DNA from: Methylobacterium sp. E-066
GTDB lineage: Bacteria; Pseudomonadota; Alphaproteobacteria; Rhizobiales; Beijerinckiaceae
Direction of reading: 5' to 3'
NCBI RefSeq assembly: GCF_022829635.1
Contig: NZ_JAKSYO010000193.1
Coordinates: forward strand, 1 to 64,000
DNA: 64,000 bases
The notes below the pieces were generated by a model, which saw only the letters and a list, made by a program, of their open reading frames with translations, did not search any database and was not told the origin of the DNA. Positions 9,060 through 18,427 of this stretch are shown here, piece after piece (positions within the stretch are counted from its first letter, which is position 1; each line of letters begins with the position of its first letter). The translations under genes and the position numbers were made by a program.

Positions 9060-10465
9060 TGGCGCACTCCAAGCCTGCGACCCAAGCCGCCATCCCCGGA
9101 TCCGCGATGGCCGGCATCCTGCGCGACGCCGCGCTCTACGCGCTCGTCGCCTTCGGCCTCTGCGTGCCGATCATCGCGTACCGGACCGATCCCGGCCCGG
9201 GCAGCGACCTCCTGCTCACCCCGCGCTGGGGCCTCGTGGCGTGCCTGTGCGCGGCGGTCTTCGTCGTCCGCCTCCTCCAGCGCCTGATTCTCCTGCGCCG
9301 GGACGCCCGCCGCGCCCTGACCCCCTCCCCGGCCCAGGCCACGGAGGCGGTCCACGGCGAGCCCGATGCCGGCCAGAAGACCTCCAAGCTCGGCCTCTGG
9401 CTGTTCGTCGGCATCGCCCTGACCCTGCCGGCGCTCGCGGCGGCGGCCACCGGCGGCCTGTCCTCGGCCCGCTACTGGATCGATCTCGGCATCCTGATCC
9501 TGACCTACGTGATGCTCGGCTGGGGCCTGAACATCGTGGTCGGCCTCGCCGGCCTGCTCGACCTCGGCTACGTCGCCTTCTACGCGGTCGGGGCCTATTC
9601 CTACGCGCTCCTGTCGACCACCTTCGGCCTGTCGTTCTGGATCTGCCTGCCGCTGGCGGGCGTCTTCGCCGGCCTGTGGGGGATGCTGCTCGGCTTCCCC
9701 GTCCTGCGCCTGCGGGGCGACTACCTCGCCATCGTGACGCTGGCCTTCGGCGAGATCATCCGCCTGGTGCTGATCAACTGGACCGACGTGACCGGGGGCG
9801 GGGCCGGGATCTCGTCGATCCCGCGGGCGACCTTCTTCGGCATCCCGTTCAGCGCCGGCGAGGACGGCTTCGCCGCCCGGTTCGGCATCCCCTACGATTC
9901 GATGCACCGGCTGGTGTTCCTCTACTACCTTATTCTGGCGCTGGCCCTGTTCACCAACTTCGTGACCCTGCGCCTGCGCCGCCTGCCGATCGGGCGGGCC
10001 TGGGAGGCGCTCCGCGAGGACGAGATCGCGTGCCGGTCGCTCGGCATCGACACGACCGCCACCAAGCTCACGGCCTTCGCGCTCGGAGCGGCGTTCGGCG
10101 GCATCGCCGGCTCGTTCTTCGCGGTGCGCCAGGGCTTCATCAGCCCGGAGAGCTTCAACTTCCTGGAGAGCGCGATCATCCTGGCGATCGTGGTGCTGGG
10201 CGGCATGGGCAGCCAGGTCGGCGTCGCCATCGCGGCGGTGGCCATGGTCGGCGGCCCGGAGATGCTGCGCAATCTCGGCTTCCTGAAAGCCGTGTTCGGC
10301 GAGGGTTTCGACCCCAACGAGTACCGCCTGCTGCTGTTCGGCCTCGCCATGGTGGCGATGATGGTCTGGCGGCCCCGCGGCCTGATCTCGGTGCGCCTGC
10401 CCTCGGTGTCGCTGGGCGAGCGCCGCGCCGTCTCGGGCGCGCATGTGAGCGAGGGGCACGGCTGA
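9059..10465 (+). CDS. livM: Branched-chain amino acid ABC transporter permease LivM
   Basis: A 468-residue permease partner of LivH. The N-terminal part (about residues 1-130) has extra membrane helices and a charged loop, as in long LivM proteins. The core begins at YVMLGWGLNIVVGLAGLLDLGYVAFYAVGAYS (residues about 150-185), the classic LivM signature. LRGDYLAIVTLAFGEIIR and the loop WEALREDEIACRSLGID follow. The start overlaps the livH stop (TGATG), and the stop in turn overlaps the livG start, so the three genes should be translationally coupled. Confidence 0.95.
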   Translation: MAHSKPATQAAIPGSAMAGILRDAALYALVAFGLCVPIIAYRTDPGPGSDLLLTPRWGLVACLCAAVFVVRLLQRLILLRRDARRALTPSPAQATEAVHGEPDAGQKTSKLGLWLFVGIALTLPALAAAATGGLSSARYWIDLGILILTYVMLGWGLNIVVGLAGLLDLGYVAFYAVGAYSYALLSTTFGLSFWICLPLAGVFAGLWGMLLGFPVLRLRGDYLAIVTLAFGEIIRLVLINWTDVTGGGAGISSIPRATFFGIPFSAGEDGFAARFGIPYDSMHRLVFLYYLILALALFTNFVTLRLRRLPIGRAWEALREDEIACRSLGIDTTATKLTAFALGAAFGGIAGSFFAVRQGFISPESFNFLESAIILAIVVLGGMGSQVGVAIAAVAMVGGPEMLRNLGFLKAVFGEGFDPNEYRLLLFGLAMVAMMVWRPRGLISVRLPSVSLGERRAVSGAHVSEGHG

Positions 10466-11390
10466 TGGCGCTTCATCCGGATCCCCGGGCGGCGGCGCAG
10501 GCCCCCGCCCCGTCGGTGCTCGCCGTCGAGCATCTGACCATGCGGTTCGGCGGCCTGACCGCCGTCTCCGACCTGTCCTTCGAGGCCCGGCGCGGCGACA
10601 TCACCGCCCTGATCGGCCCGAACGGGGCCGGGAAGACCACGGTGTTCAACTGCATCACCGGCTTCTACAAGCCGACCGAGGGCATGCTGCGGCTTAGCCA
10701 TGACGATGGCACCACGCACCTGCTGGAGCGGCTGCCGAACCACGCGGTCAACCGCACCGCCCGGGTGGCCCGGACCTTCCAGAACATCCGCCTGTTCCAG
10801 GGCATGACGGTGCTGGAGAACCTGCTGGTCGCCCAGCACAAGCCGCTGATGCGCGCCTCGGGCTACACCCTGTTCGGGCTCCTGGGCCTCAAGGGCTACC
10901 GGGACGCGCAGGCCGAGGCGATCGAGCGGGCCAAGGCCTGGCTCGACCGGATCGACCTGATGGCGCGGGCCGACGACCCGGCGGGCGCCCTGCCCTACGG
11001 CGCCCAGCGCCGGCTGGAGATCGCCCGGGCGATGTGCACCGACCCGGTGCTGCTCTGCCTCGACGAGCCGGCGGCGGGCCTCAACCCGCGCGAATCCGCC
11101 GAGCTCAACGCGCTCCTGCGCCATATCCGCGACGCGCACGACACGTCGGTGCTCCTGATCGAGCACGACATGTCGGTGGTGATGGAAATCTCCGACCATG
11201 TGGTCGTGCTGGATTACGGCCAAAAAATCGCCGACGGCTCCCCGGCCGAGGTGCGGGCGGATCCGAAGGTGATCGCCGCCTATCTGGGCGTCGAGGACGA
11301 TGAGGTCGAAGCCGTGGAGGCCGAGGTCGGCATCACCGTGCCGCACGGGGACCCGACTCTTCCGGACGTGAACCGCTCGGAGGCTTCGGT

Positions 11391-11394
<4 letters not shown>
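10465..11394 (+). CDS. livG: Branched-chain amino acid ABC transporter ATP-binding protein LivG
   Basis: A 309-residue ATPase. It has Walker A GPNGAGKTT, a Q-loop around ARTFQNIRLF, the LivG-type signature YGAQRRLEIARAM in place of LSGGQ, Walker B LLCLDEPAAGLNP, and the switch histidine in LIEHDMSVVM. The insertion between Q-loop and signature and the acidic C-terminal tail (DDEVEAVEAEVG) are usual for LivG. The start codon is the ATG at 10465 overlapping the livM stop. The stop overlaps the livF start by four bases (ATGA). It powers uptake together with LivF. Confidence 0.95.
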
Positions 11395-12184
<790 letters not shown>

Positions 12185-12188
<4 letters not shown>

Positions 12189-12562
12189 GCATGCTGCAGG
12201 GGATCCTGTACGAGGAGGAATCGGCCTGGCTGTTCCTGCTCGTCACCGTGGTGATGGGTGGCTGGGCCGGCTGGATGGCCGCCCGCGCGGTCGCCCGGGG
12301 CTGGCGGCCGTTCTGGCAATGCGCGGCCGCGCTGCTCCTCGTGGCCGCTTCCGTGCGCTTCATCCATTTCGCGTTGTTTTCCGGGACGCTGGTCTCGCTG
12401 CACTACTATGCGATCGACGCGATCGTGGTCATGATCATCGGCACGGTCGGCTTTCGGGTCACGCGCACGCGCCAGATGACGAGCCAGTACCGCTGGCTCT
12501 ACGAGAAGACCTCCCCCCTGACGTGGCGCGAGCGGGCGCCCGTCTCCGGTGAGGTCGGGTGA
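12185..12562 (+). CDS. Small membrane protein of the liv operon (DUF6867-like)
   Basis: A 125-residue protein with three likely membrane helices (about residues 14-36, 43-63 and 72-92). It ends in a hydrophilic, positively charged tail with YRWLYEKTSPLTWRERAP. Its ATG overlaps the livF stop, so it belongs to the operon. Proteins of this type are found beside liv genes in Rhizobiales and, as I recall, are catalogued as DUF6867. The job is unknown. A role in assembling or tuning the Liv permease is a guess based only on position. Confidence 0.8.
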
Positions 12563-12612
12563 GTTCGGCCGGATCCACCGGGGCGGACTAACGATCGAAG
12601 GGGATGTTCGCG

Positions 12613-13755
12613 ATGAGATCGATTCTGTTGGCCGGGCTCGCCCTCGGCACGCTGATCGCTGCGGCCGGAGAGACGGGAGCCTTCGCCGCTGAGGTCAAGC
12701 TCGGCATCGCCGCGCCGATCACCGGCAACAGCGCCGCCATCGGCGCGCAGATCAAGAACGGCGCCAGCCAGGCCGTCGAGGACCTCAACAAGGCCGGCAC
12801 CCTCAAGGGCACGACCCTGACGGTCACGGTCGGCCACGACGCCTCCGACCCGAAGCAGGGCGTCTCGGTCGCCAACAAGTTCGCCAGCGACGGCGTGAAG
12901 GTGGTGGTCGGCGACTATAACTCGGGCGTGTCGATCCCGGCCTCCGACGTCTATCTCGACGCCGGCATCATCCAGGTCACCCCGGCCTCCACCAACGTGA
13001 AGTTCACCGAGCGCGGGATGTGGAACACGTTCCGCACCTGCGGCCGGGACGACCAGCAGGGTGCCGTGGCGGGCACGTACCTCGTCGCGAACTACAAGGA
13101 CAAGAAGATCGCCTTCGTCCACGACAAGACCCCCTACGGCAAGGGTCTGGCCGACGAGACCCTGATGGTGCTCAAGGCCAAGGGCGTGAAGCCGGTGATG
13201 TTCGAGGGCATCAACCCGGGTGAGAAGGACTATTCGGCGCTGGTCTCCAAGCTGAAATCAGCCAACGTCGACATCGTTTATTTCGGTGGCTACTACACCG
13301 AGGCCGGGCTGATCCTGCGCCAGATGCGCGACCAGGGCCTCAAGGCCCCGTTGATGGGCGGCGACGGCATGGTCGACCGCGAGCTGGTGGCGATCGCCGG
13401 TCCGGCCGCCGAGGGCACCCTGACCACCTTCCCGCCGGACGCCCGCAAGAACCCGAACGCCAAGGCGGCGCTCGCTGCGTTCAAGGCCAAGAACATCGAT
13501 CCCGAGGGCTACACGCTCTACTCCTACGCGGCCGTGCAGGTGCTGGCCAAGGCGATGGCCGAGACCGGCTCCAGCGACGGCAAGAAGCTCGCCGAGTGGC
13601 TGCACCAGGGCAAGGCGGTCGACACGGTGGTCGGCCCGATCGCCTATGACAAGAAGGGCGACATCACCCGGCCGGACTATGTCCTGTACGAGTGGAAGAA
13701 GGGCGCCGACGGCAAGATCGACTACACCGGCAACGAACTGACCAAAGTGAACTGA
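12613..13755 (+). CDS. livJ: Branched-chain amino acid ABC transporter substrate-binding protein
   Basis: A 380-residue periplasmic binding protein (Peripla_BP_6). The signal peptide MRSILLAGLALGTLIAAA leads to a mature chain starting near AEVKLGIAAPITG. Typical LivJ features follow: VVGDYNSGVSIPASDVYLDAG, TPASTN, FVHDKTPYGKGLAD and VYFGGYYTEAGLILRQM. Two in-frame ATGs exist, at 12604 and 12613. The GAAGGGG site ends one base before the first but nine bases before the second, which decides for 12613. It is the last gene of the operon, and a strong hairpin follows. Confidence 0.94.
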   Translation: MRSILLAGLALGTLIAAAGETGAFAAEVKLGIAAPITGNSAAIGAQIKNGASQAVEDLNKAGTLKGTTLTVTVGHDASDPKQGVSVANKFASDGVKVVVGDYNSGVSIPASDVYLDAGIIQVTPASTNVKFTERGMWNTFRTCGRDDQQGAVAGTYLVANYKDKKIAFVHDKTPYGKGLADETLMVLKAKGVKPVMFEGINPGEKDYSALVSKLKSANVDIVYFGGYYTEAGLILRQMRDQGLKAPLMGGDGMVDRELVAIAGPAAEGTLTTFPPDARKNPNAKAALAAFKAKNIDPEGYTLYSYAAVQVLAKAMAETGSSDGKKLAEWLHQGKAVDTVVGPIAYDKKGDITRPDYVLYEWKKGADGKIDYTGNELTKVN

Positions 13756-13785
13756 CCAAGTCGTTCCGACCGCACTCCGAGCCGG

Positions 13786-13815
13786 CGCCGCCCCGCATGA
13801 CTATGCGGGGCGGCG
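13786..13815 (+). terminator. Hairpin terminator after livJ
   Basis: A perfect 13-bp stem (13786-13798 with 13803-13815) closes a 4-base loop, GACT, 30 bases after the livJ stop. No run of T follows, only TCTGTGTGTT. It may therefore act as a transcript-end stabiliser or a weak intrinsic terminator of the liv operon. Confidence 0.8.
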
Positions 13816-14148
13816 TCTGTGTGTTCGGCGCGGTGGATTCGTCAGCCTTAATCGCTGTTCCGCGTGCGCCACCCCGTGCGTACGCCCAAGAATTGTGCAT
13901 GATGCCGGCGGCGCGGACGAGCAGGGTGCCTCGACGAGCCGGAGGGGACCGGATGACGGCGGCGGGACACGCGACTGCGGATGCTCGCGCACCGGCGACG
14001 GTCGTTCTTACGTCGTCTGCCACGGTCCCGTGTGGCGCCGCGGCCAGCCTCCCGGCACCATCATTGCAAAGGCGTCGCCCGAGCGGGCGGGCCCGAGCGC
14101 CAAGCCGCCAGCCGATCCCGTTCGGCCTGATCCAGGAGTTCCGTACCG
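13816..14148. other. Intergenic region between liv and glt operons
   Basis: About 330 bases of GC-rich sequence with no convincing gene. It must hold the promoter of the glt operon. I could not identify promoter boxes. Just before gltI an AGGAG sits nine bases upstream of the ATG. Confidence 0.5.
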
Positions 14149-15072
14149 ATGCAGTCTGATATCGCTCGCCGCGGCCTTGCCGCGGCGCTCGGCCTGAGCC
14201 TCGCCCTGGCCCCCCTCAGTCTCCGGGCCGAGGACCTGACCGGTACCCTCAAGAAGGTGAAGGATAGCGGAGCCATCGTCATCGGCTACCGCGACGCCTC
14301 CGTGCCGTTCTCCTATCTCGGCGGCGACCAGAAGCCGGTCGGCTACGCCCTCGACATCTGCTTCAAGATCGCCGACGCCGTGAAGGCCAATCTCGGCCTG
14401 CCGAACCTTGAGGTGAAGCTCAACCCGGTCACCTCCGCCACCCGCATCCCGCTGATGGCGAACGGCACGATCGACCTCGAATGCGGCTCGACCACGAACA
14501 ACGCCGAGCGCGAGAAGCAGGTGAACTTCACCAACTCGCACTTCCTCACCGCGACCCGCTATGTCTCGAAGAAGTCGGCCAACCTGCACACGATCGAGGA
14601 CCTGAAGGGCAAGACCGTCGTGTCGACCTCGGGCACCACGAACATCAAGCAGATCAACGAGGCCAACACCGAGCGCAAGCTCGGCCTCACGATCCTGCCG
14701 GCCAAAGACCATGCCGAGGCGTTCCTGATGGTCGAGACCGGCCGCGCCGTGGCCTTCGTGATGGACGACGTGCTGCTCGCCTCGCTGGCGGCCTCCGCGA
14801 AGGATCCGTCGGCCTTCGAGATCTCCACCGAGGCGCTGTCGAAGCCCGAGCCCTACGGGATCATGGTGCGCAAGGACGACGCGCCGTTCAAGAAGGTCGC
14901 CGACGAGGCCACCGCCAAGCTCTACACGAGCCCCGAGGGCAAGGCCCTCTACGACAAGTGGTTCACCAAGCCGATCCCGCCGCGCAACATCAACCTCAAC
15001 CTGCCGATGAGCGCGGAGATGCAGAAGCAGTTCACGACGCCGATCGCGAGCCCCGATCCGGCGGCCTACTGA
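14149..15072 (+). CDS. gltI: Glutamate/aspartate ABC transporter substrate-binding protein
   Basis: A 307-residue periplasmic binding protein (SBP_bac_3). The signal peptide is about residues 1-27 and the mature start is AEDLTGTLKKVKDSG. Conserved marks of the GltI group are GYRDASVPFSYLGG, DLECGSTTNNAERE, STSGTTN, FVMDDVLLA and PYGIMVRKDD. The gene opens the glt operon with permeases GltJ and GltK and ATPase GltL downstream. A hairpin and a 111-bp repeat separate it from gltJ. Such an arrangement often leaves more binding protein than permease. Confidence 0.94.
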   Translation: MQSDIARRGLAAALGLSLALAPLSLRAEDLTGTLKKVKDSGAIVIGYRDASVPFSYLGGDQKPVGYALDICFKIADAVKANLGLPNLEVKLNPVTSATRIPLMANGTIDLECGSTTNNAEREKQVNFTNSHFLTATRYVSKKSANLHTIEDLKGKTVVSTSGTTNIKQINEANTERKLGLTILPAKDHAEAFLMVETGRAVAFVMDDVLLASLAASAKDPSAFEISTEALSKPEPYGIMVRKDDAPFKKVADEATAKLYTSPEGKALYDKWFTKPIPPRNINLNLPMSAEMQKQFTTPIASPDPAAY

Positions 15073-15089
15073 GATCGTTCAGTCAACGA

Positions 15090-15121
15090 TGACGCATCGC
15101 GGGTTCGCCCGCGATGCGTCA
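15090..15121 (+). terminator. Strong UUCG hairpin between gltI and gltJ
   Basis: A perfect 14-bp stem (15090-15103 with 15108-15121) closed by a TTCG tetraloop lies 18 bases after the gltI stop. There is no T run. The extra-stable UUCG loop suggests an RNA 3'-end protector or partial terminator inside the operon rather than a full stop. Confidence 0.8.
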
Positions 15122-15157
15122 CGACAGGGCCGAAGCAGACGGCAATTCCATCCTCAC

Positions 15158-15268
15158 CCTCATCCTGAGGTGCCGAAGCGCAGCGGAGGCCTCGAAGGAG
15201 CCCTCCAGGGATCGCGCTGGCATCTGGAGCCCTCCTTCGGGGCTGCTGCGCAGCACCTCAGGATGAGG
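15158..15268. repeat. Palindromic intergenic repeat, family A copy 2 (inside glt operon)
   Basis: A 111-bp copy of the CCTCATCCTGAGG ... CCTCAGGATGAGG element, lying between gltI and gltJ just after the UUCG hairpin. In RNA it would form a second long hairpin in the operon transcript. Confidence 0.93.
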
Positions 15269-15318
15269 GTGAGATTGGGAAACACCGGACTCACACGTTT
15301 CATCTCAGAAGCAGCGCG

Positions 15319-16041
15319 ATGAACTACAACTGGAACTGGCGAATCTTCTTCGACGCCTCGCCCGAGGGCAACGGCACCTATCTCGACATGCTGCTCTCCG
15401 GGCTCATGTGGACGATCGCTACCGCCCTGTGCTCGTGGCTCATCGCGTTCTTCCTCGGCTCCCTGATCGGGGTGCTGCGGACCCTGCCGTCGAAGACCGC
15501 CAACGCCATCGGCACTGCCTATGTCGAGCTGTTCCGCAACGTGCCGCTGCTGGTGCAGATGTTCCTGTGGTACTTCGTGCTGCCCGAGGTGGTGCCGACG
15601 CAGGTGGGCGACGCGATCAAGCAACTGCCCGACGCGCCGTTCTACACCGCGGTGGTGTGCCTGGGCTTCTTCACCGCCTCGCGGGTGGCCGAGCAGGTCC
15701 GCGCCGGCATCCAGTCGCTCCCGCGCGGCCAGGGCATGGCCGGCACCGCGATGGGCTTCACGGTCTACCAGACCTACCGGTACGTGCTGCTGCCGAACGC
15801 CTACCGGATCATCCTGCCGCCGATGACCTCGGAATTCCTCAACAATCTCAAGAACACGTCCGTGGCCCTCACCATCGGCCTCCTCGAGCTGACCGCCCGG
15901 GCCCGTTCGATGCAGGAATTCTCGTTCCAGGTGTTCGAGGCGTTCACGGCCGCGACCCTGCTCTACGTGATCATCAATCTCGTGGTGGTCACCGCGGCGA
16001 CCTACCTGGAGCGCGCCGTCGCGATCCCGGGCCAGCGCTGA
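15319..16041 (+). CDS. gltJ: Glutamate/aspartate ABC transporter permease GltJ
   Basis: A 240-residue inner-membrane permease of the polar amino acid (His/Glu/Gln) type. The opening NYNWNWRIFF and the motif VELFRNVPLLVQMFLWYFVLPE are typical of GltJ. The EAA loop is seen as GIQSLPRGQGMAGTAMGFTVYQTYRYVLLP. Five membrane segments are expected. It pairs with GltK, which starts 63 bases downstream. Confidence 0.94.
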   Translation: MNYNWNWRIFFDASPEGNGTYLDMLLSGLMWTIATALCSWLIAFFLGSLIGVLRTLPSKTANAIGTAYVELFRNVPLLVQMFLWYFVLPEVVPTQVGDAIKQLPDAPFYTAVVCLGFFTASRVAEQVRAGIQSLPRGQGMAGTAMGFTVYQTYRYVLLPNAYRIILPPMTSEFLNNLKNTSVALTIGLLELTARARSMQEFSFQVFEAFTAATLLYVIINLVVVTAATYLERAVAIPGQR

Positions 16042-16104
16042 GGCGCCGGCCCGCCCCTCGATTTCCCCGCTCCGCCGGCACCCGGCCACCGCGAACAGGC
16101 CCCG

Positions 16105-16797
16105 ATGCTCTCGAATTTCGACTACACCGTCATCCTTTCCTCCCTGCCCTACCTGTTCGGGCAGGGCATGGTCTTCACCGTGACGCTCACCGCCATGGCG
16201 GCGGTCGGCGGCGTGGTGATCGGCACCCTGCTGGCGATGGCCCGGCTCTCGAGCGTGCCGGGCCTCAGCCACGTGGCCAAGGGCTATGTCGAGCTGTGCC
16301 GCTCGCTGCCGCTGGTGCTGGTGATCTTCTGGTTCTACTTCCTGGTGCCGTATATCGGCGCCTACGTGACCGGCGCCACGACCCCGATCCAGGTCGGCGC
16401 CTTCCCGTCGGCGCTGATCACCTTCATGGCGTTCGAGGCGGCCTACTTCTCCGAGATCATGCGGGCGGGCATCCAGTCGATCCCCAAGGGACAGACCGGG
16501 GCGGCCTTGGCGCTCGGGATGAATTACTGGCAGACCATGGCCAACGTCGTGCTGCCTCAGGCCTTCCGCAACATGCTGCCGCTGCTGCTGACCCAGACCG
16601 TGGTGTTGTTCCAGGATACCTCCCTGGTCTACGTGCTCTCGCTCACCGACTTCATGGGCGCCGCCTCGAAGGTGGCGCAGCGCGACGGCCGCCTCGTCGA
16701 GATGTATATCTTCGCCGCCATCGTCTACTTCGTGATCTGCTTCACGGCCTCGTTCCTGGTGCGTCGCCTGCAGAGCCGCGTCGCCATCATTCGCTGA
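16105..16797 (+). CDS. gltK: Glutamate/aspartate ABC transporter permease GltK
   Basis: A 230-residue permease related to GltJ. It opens NFDYTVILSSLPYLFGQGM and carries YVELCRSLPLVLVIFWFYFLVP, with the EAA loop GIQSIPKGQTGAALALGM. The segment VVLFQDTSLVYVLSLTDF is typical of GltK. It forms the membrane channel with GltJ and is followed 20 bases later by the ATPase gene. Confidence 0.94.
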   Translation: MLSNFDYTVILSSLPYLFGQGMVFTVTLTAMAAVGGVVIGTLLAMARLSSVPGLSHVAKGYVELCRSLPLVLVIFWFYFLVPYIGAYVTGATTPIQVGAFPSALITFMAFEAAYFSEIMRAGIQSIPKGQTGAALALGMNYWQTMANVVLPQAFRNMLPLLLTQTVVLFQDTSLVYVLSLTDFMGAASKVAQRDGRLVEMYIFAAIVYFVICFTASFLVRRLQSRVAIIR

Positions 16798-16817
16798 CCG
16801 ACACTGGAGTCCGCGCC

Positions 16818-17678
16818 ATGACCTCGACCCCGATGCCGGCCCCGTCCGTCAAGGAACCCGTCGCCGACGCCGCCCACGCTCCCCGGGATGCCGGGTTGCA
16901 GCCTGGCGGCCTCATCTCCGGCGTGCCCGCGGCGGCGCCCGGCGAGACGATGATCGCCATCGACAACATCAGCAAATGGTACGGCGACTTCCAGGTGCTG
17001 ACGAATTGCACCACCAAGGTCGCCAAGGGCGAGGTCGTGGTGGTCTGCGGCCCCTCGGGCTCGGGCAAGTCGACCCTGATCAAGTGCGTCAACGCCCTCG
17101 AGCCGTTCCAGAAGGGCCAGATCACGGTCGCCGGCACCAAGGTCGTCGACAAGGCGACCAACCTGCCAAAACTCCGCTCCCGGGTCGGCATGGTGTTCCA
17201 GCATTTCGAGCTGTTCCCGCACCTGTCGATCACCGAGAACCTCACCATCGCCCAGCGCAAGGTCCTGGGCCGCGGCGCCGAGGACGCGAAGAAGCGCGGC
17301 CTCGACCTGCTGGCCCGGGTGGGCTTGAGCGCCCAGGCCGACAAGTTTCCGGGGCAGCTCTCGGGCGGCCAGCAACAGCGTGTGGCGATCGCCCGGGCGC
17401 TCGCCATGAACCCGGTGGTGATGCTGTTCGACGAGCCGACCTCGGCGCTGGACCCCGAGATGGTCGGCGAGGTGCTCGACGTGATGGTCGAGCTCGCCAA
17501 GGAGGGCATGACCATGATGGTCGTGACTCACGAGATGGGCTTCGCCCGCAAGGTCGCCGACCGGGTGATCTTCATGGACCGCGGCGAGATCGTCGAGGAC
17601 GCCAAGAAGGAGGATTTCTTCGGCAGCCCCCGCTCCGAGCGCGCCCAGACGTTTTTGTCGAAGATCCTGCAGCACTGA
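16818..17678 (+). CDS. gltL: Glutamate/aspartate ABC transporter ATP-binding protein GltL
   Basis: A 286-residue ATPase. Walker A is GPSGSGKST, the Q-loop is MVFQHFELFPH, the signature LSGGQQQRVAIARAL, Walker B VMLFDEPTSALDPEMVGEVL, and the switch histidine lies in VVTHEMGFA. From residue 46 on it matches normal GltL (about 241 residues). The first 45 residues are a proline- and alanine-rich extension of unknown use. An internal ATG at residue 46 (MIAIDNIS) would give the standard length, so the true start could be there. It closes the operon. Confidence 0.92.
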   Translation: MTSTPMPAPSVKEPVADAAHAPRDAGLQPGGLISGVPAAAPGETMIAIDNISKWYGDFQVLTNCTTKVAKGEVVVVCGPSGSGKSTLIKCVNALEPFQKGQITVAGTKVVDKATNLPKLRSRVGMVFQHFELFPHLSITENLTIAQRKVLGRGAEDAKKRGLDLLARVGLSAQADKFPGQLSGGQQQRVAIARALAMNPVVMLFDEPTSALDPEMVGEVLDVMVELAKEGMTMMVVTHEMGFARKVADRVIFMDRGEIVEDAKKEDFFGSPRSERAQTFLSKILQH

Positions 17679-17742
17679 TTTTTTGCGACTTGGCCGAGGG
17701 ATCTCGGATATCGCCGCGTGACGAAGGGAATGCCTACCCCCG

Positions 17743-18075
17743 TCACGCCGTCCGCTTGCGACCGCGGGCGCCGGTCTTGAGACCGGCCGCGAGAACCTCG
17801 CCCATCCGCACCTGCCAGCCCGGGCCGGTGGCCTGGTAGCCTTCGATCACGTCGGGGGGCAGGCGCAGGGTGACGAGCTTCTTGCGGGTCTCCGATCTGG
17901 GACGGCCGCGCTGCGTGAGCCTCGCGAAGAGTGCCGGATCCAGAACCTCGGAGGCCGGGCGCGCCTGCGCGGCCTGTTCGTCGGTGACCTCCGGTGCGTC
18001 TGGATCGCGCGCGATCGCGGCCTGGATCCGGGCCTCCTCGGCGTCGCTGATCGGGCCTGCCTTACGCTTGGTCAT
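17743..18075 (-). CDS. brnA: BrnA family antitoxin
   Basis: A 110-residue protein. The C-terminal half, KKLVTLRLPPDVIEGYQATGPGWQ followed by VRMGEVLAAGL, is the ribbon-helix-helix region typical of BrnA. It binds its own promoter together with BrnT. The N-terminal half is acidic and probably wraps the toxin. The gene starts within the last 14 bases of brnT, so toxin comes first as is usual for brnTA. The pair reads toward gltL. Confidence 0.85.
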   Translation of the reverse strand: MTKRKAGPISDAEEARIQAAIARDPDAPEVTDEQAAQARPASEVLDPALFARLTQRGRPRSETRKKLVTLRLPPDVIEGYQATGPGWQVRMGEVLAAGLKTGARGRKRTA

Positions 18076-18346
18076 AGAGGCTCCTCTCCTTGCGGCTGGC
18101 CGGCCGCAGGCTGATGGCTGTCACCGCCTCTGTCCCGAGCGGCGAGAACACCAGCGCCCGCAAGTGCCCGTCGAGCCAGCCGATCGCGATGAATCGCGGA
18201 CGGCCATCCGGTCCCGGATAGGTCGGGACGACGACGGCGCTGTCCCATTCGAAGCGGTCGCGGGCATCTACGAAATCGAGACCATGTCCCTCCGGCTCGG
18301 GGCGCAGATTGATCGCGCGCTTGCGCTCATCCCAGACCATATGCAC
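18062..18346 (-). CDS. brnT: BrnT family ribonuclease toxin
   Basis: A 94-residue protein of the RelE-like BrnT family: WDERKRAINLR at the start, then a stretch reading GLDFVDARDRFEWDSA, then RFIAIGWLDGHLRALVFSP, and AISLRPASRKERSLY at the end. The family cleaves RNA and is silenced by BrnA. Residues 16-22 include a PEPEGH insertion where most BrnT have a short KHG. The lysine/arginine and glutamate positions usual in the family are present. It overlaps brnA by 14 bases. Confidence 0.85.
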   Translation of the reverse strand: MHMVWDERKRAINLRPEPEGHGLDFVDARDRFEWDSAVVVPTYPGPDGRPRFIAIGWLDGHLRALVFSPLGTEAVTAISLRPASRKERSLYDQA

Positions 18347-18427
18347 GGAATTAACGTAGCTACAGACCGGACCGCCGGCAAGGCAACGCGCGCGGTCCGC
18401 TCAGAAGCCTGAGCGGCGTCGGTGGAC

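Noticed and set aside
8951..11346. Two long minus-strand frames across livM and livG
   Set aside because: Antisense shadows of clearly coding liv genes.
17679..18427. BrnTA considered as a marker of a mobile island
   Set aside because: The flanks show no repeats, integrase or shift in base composition; the pair seems settled in ordinary chromosome.
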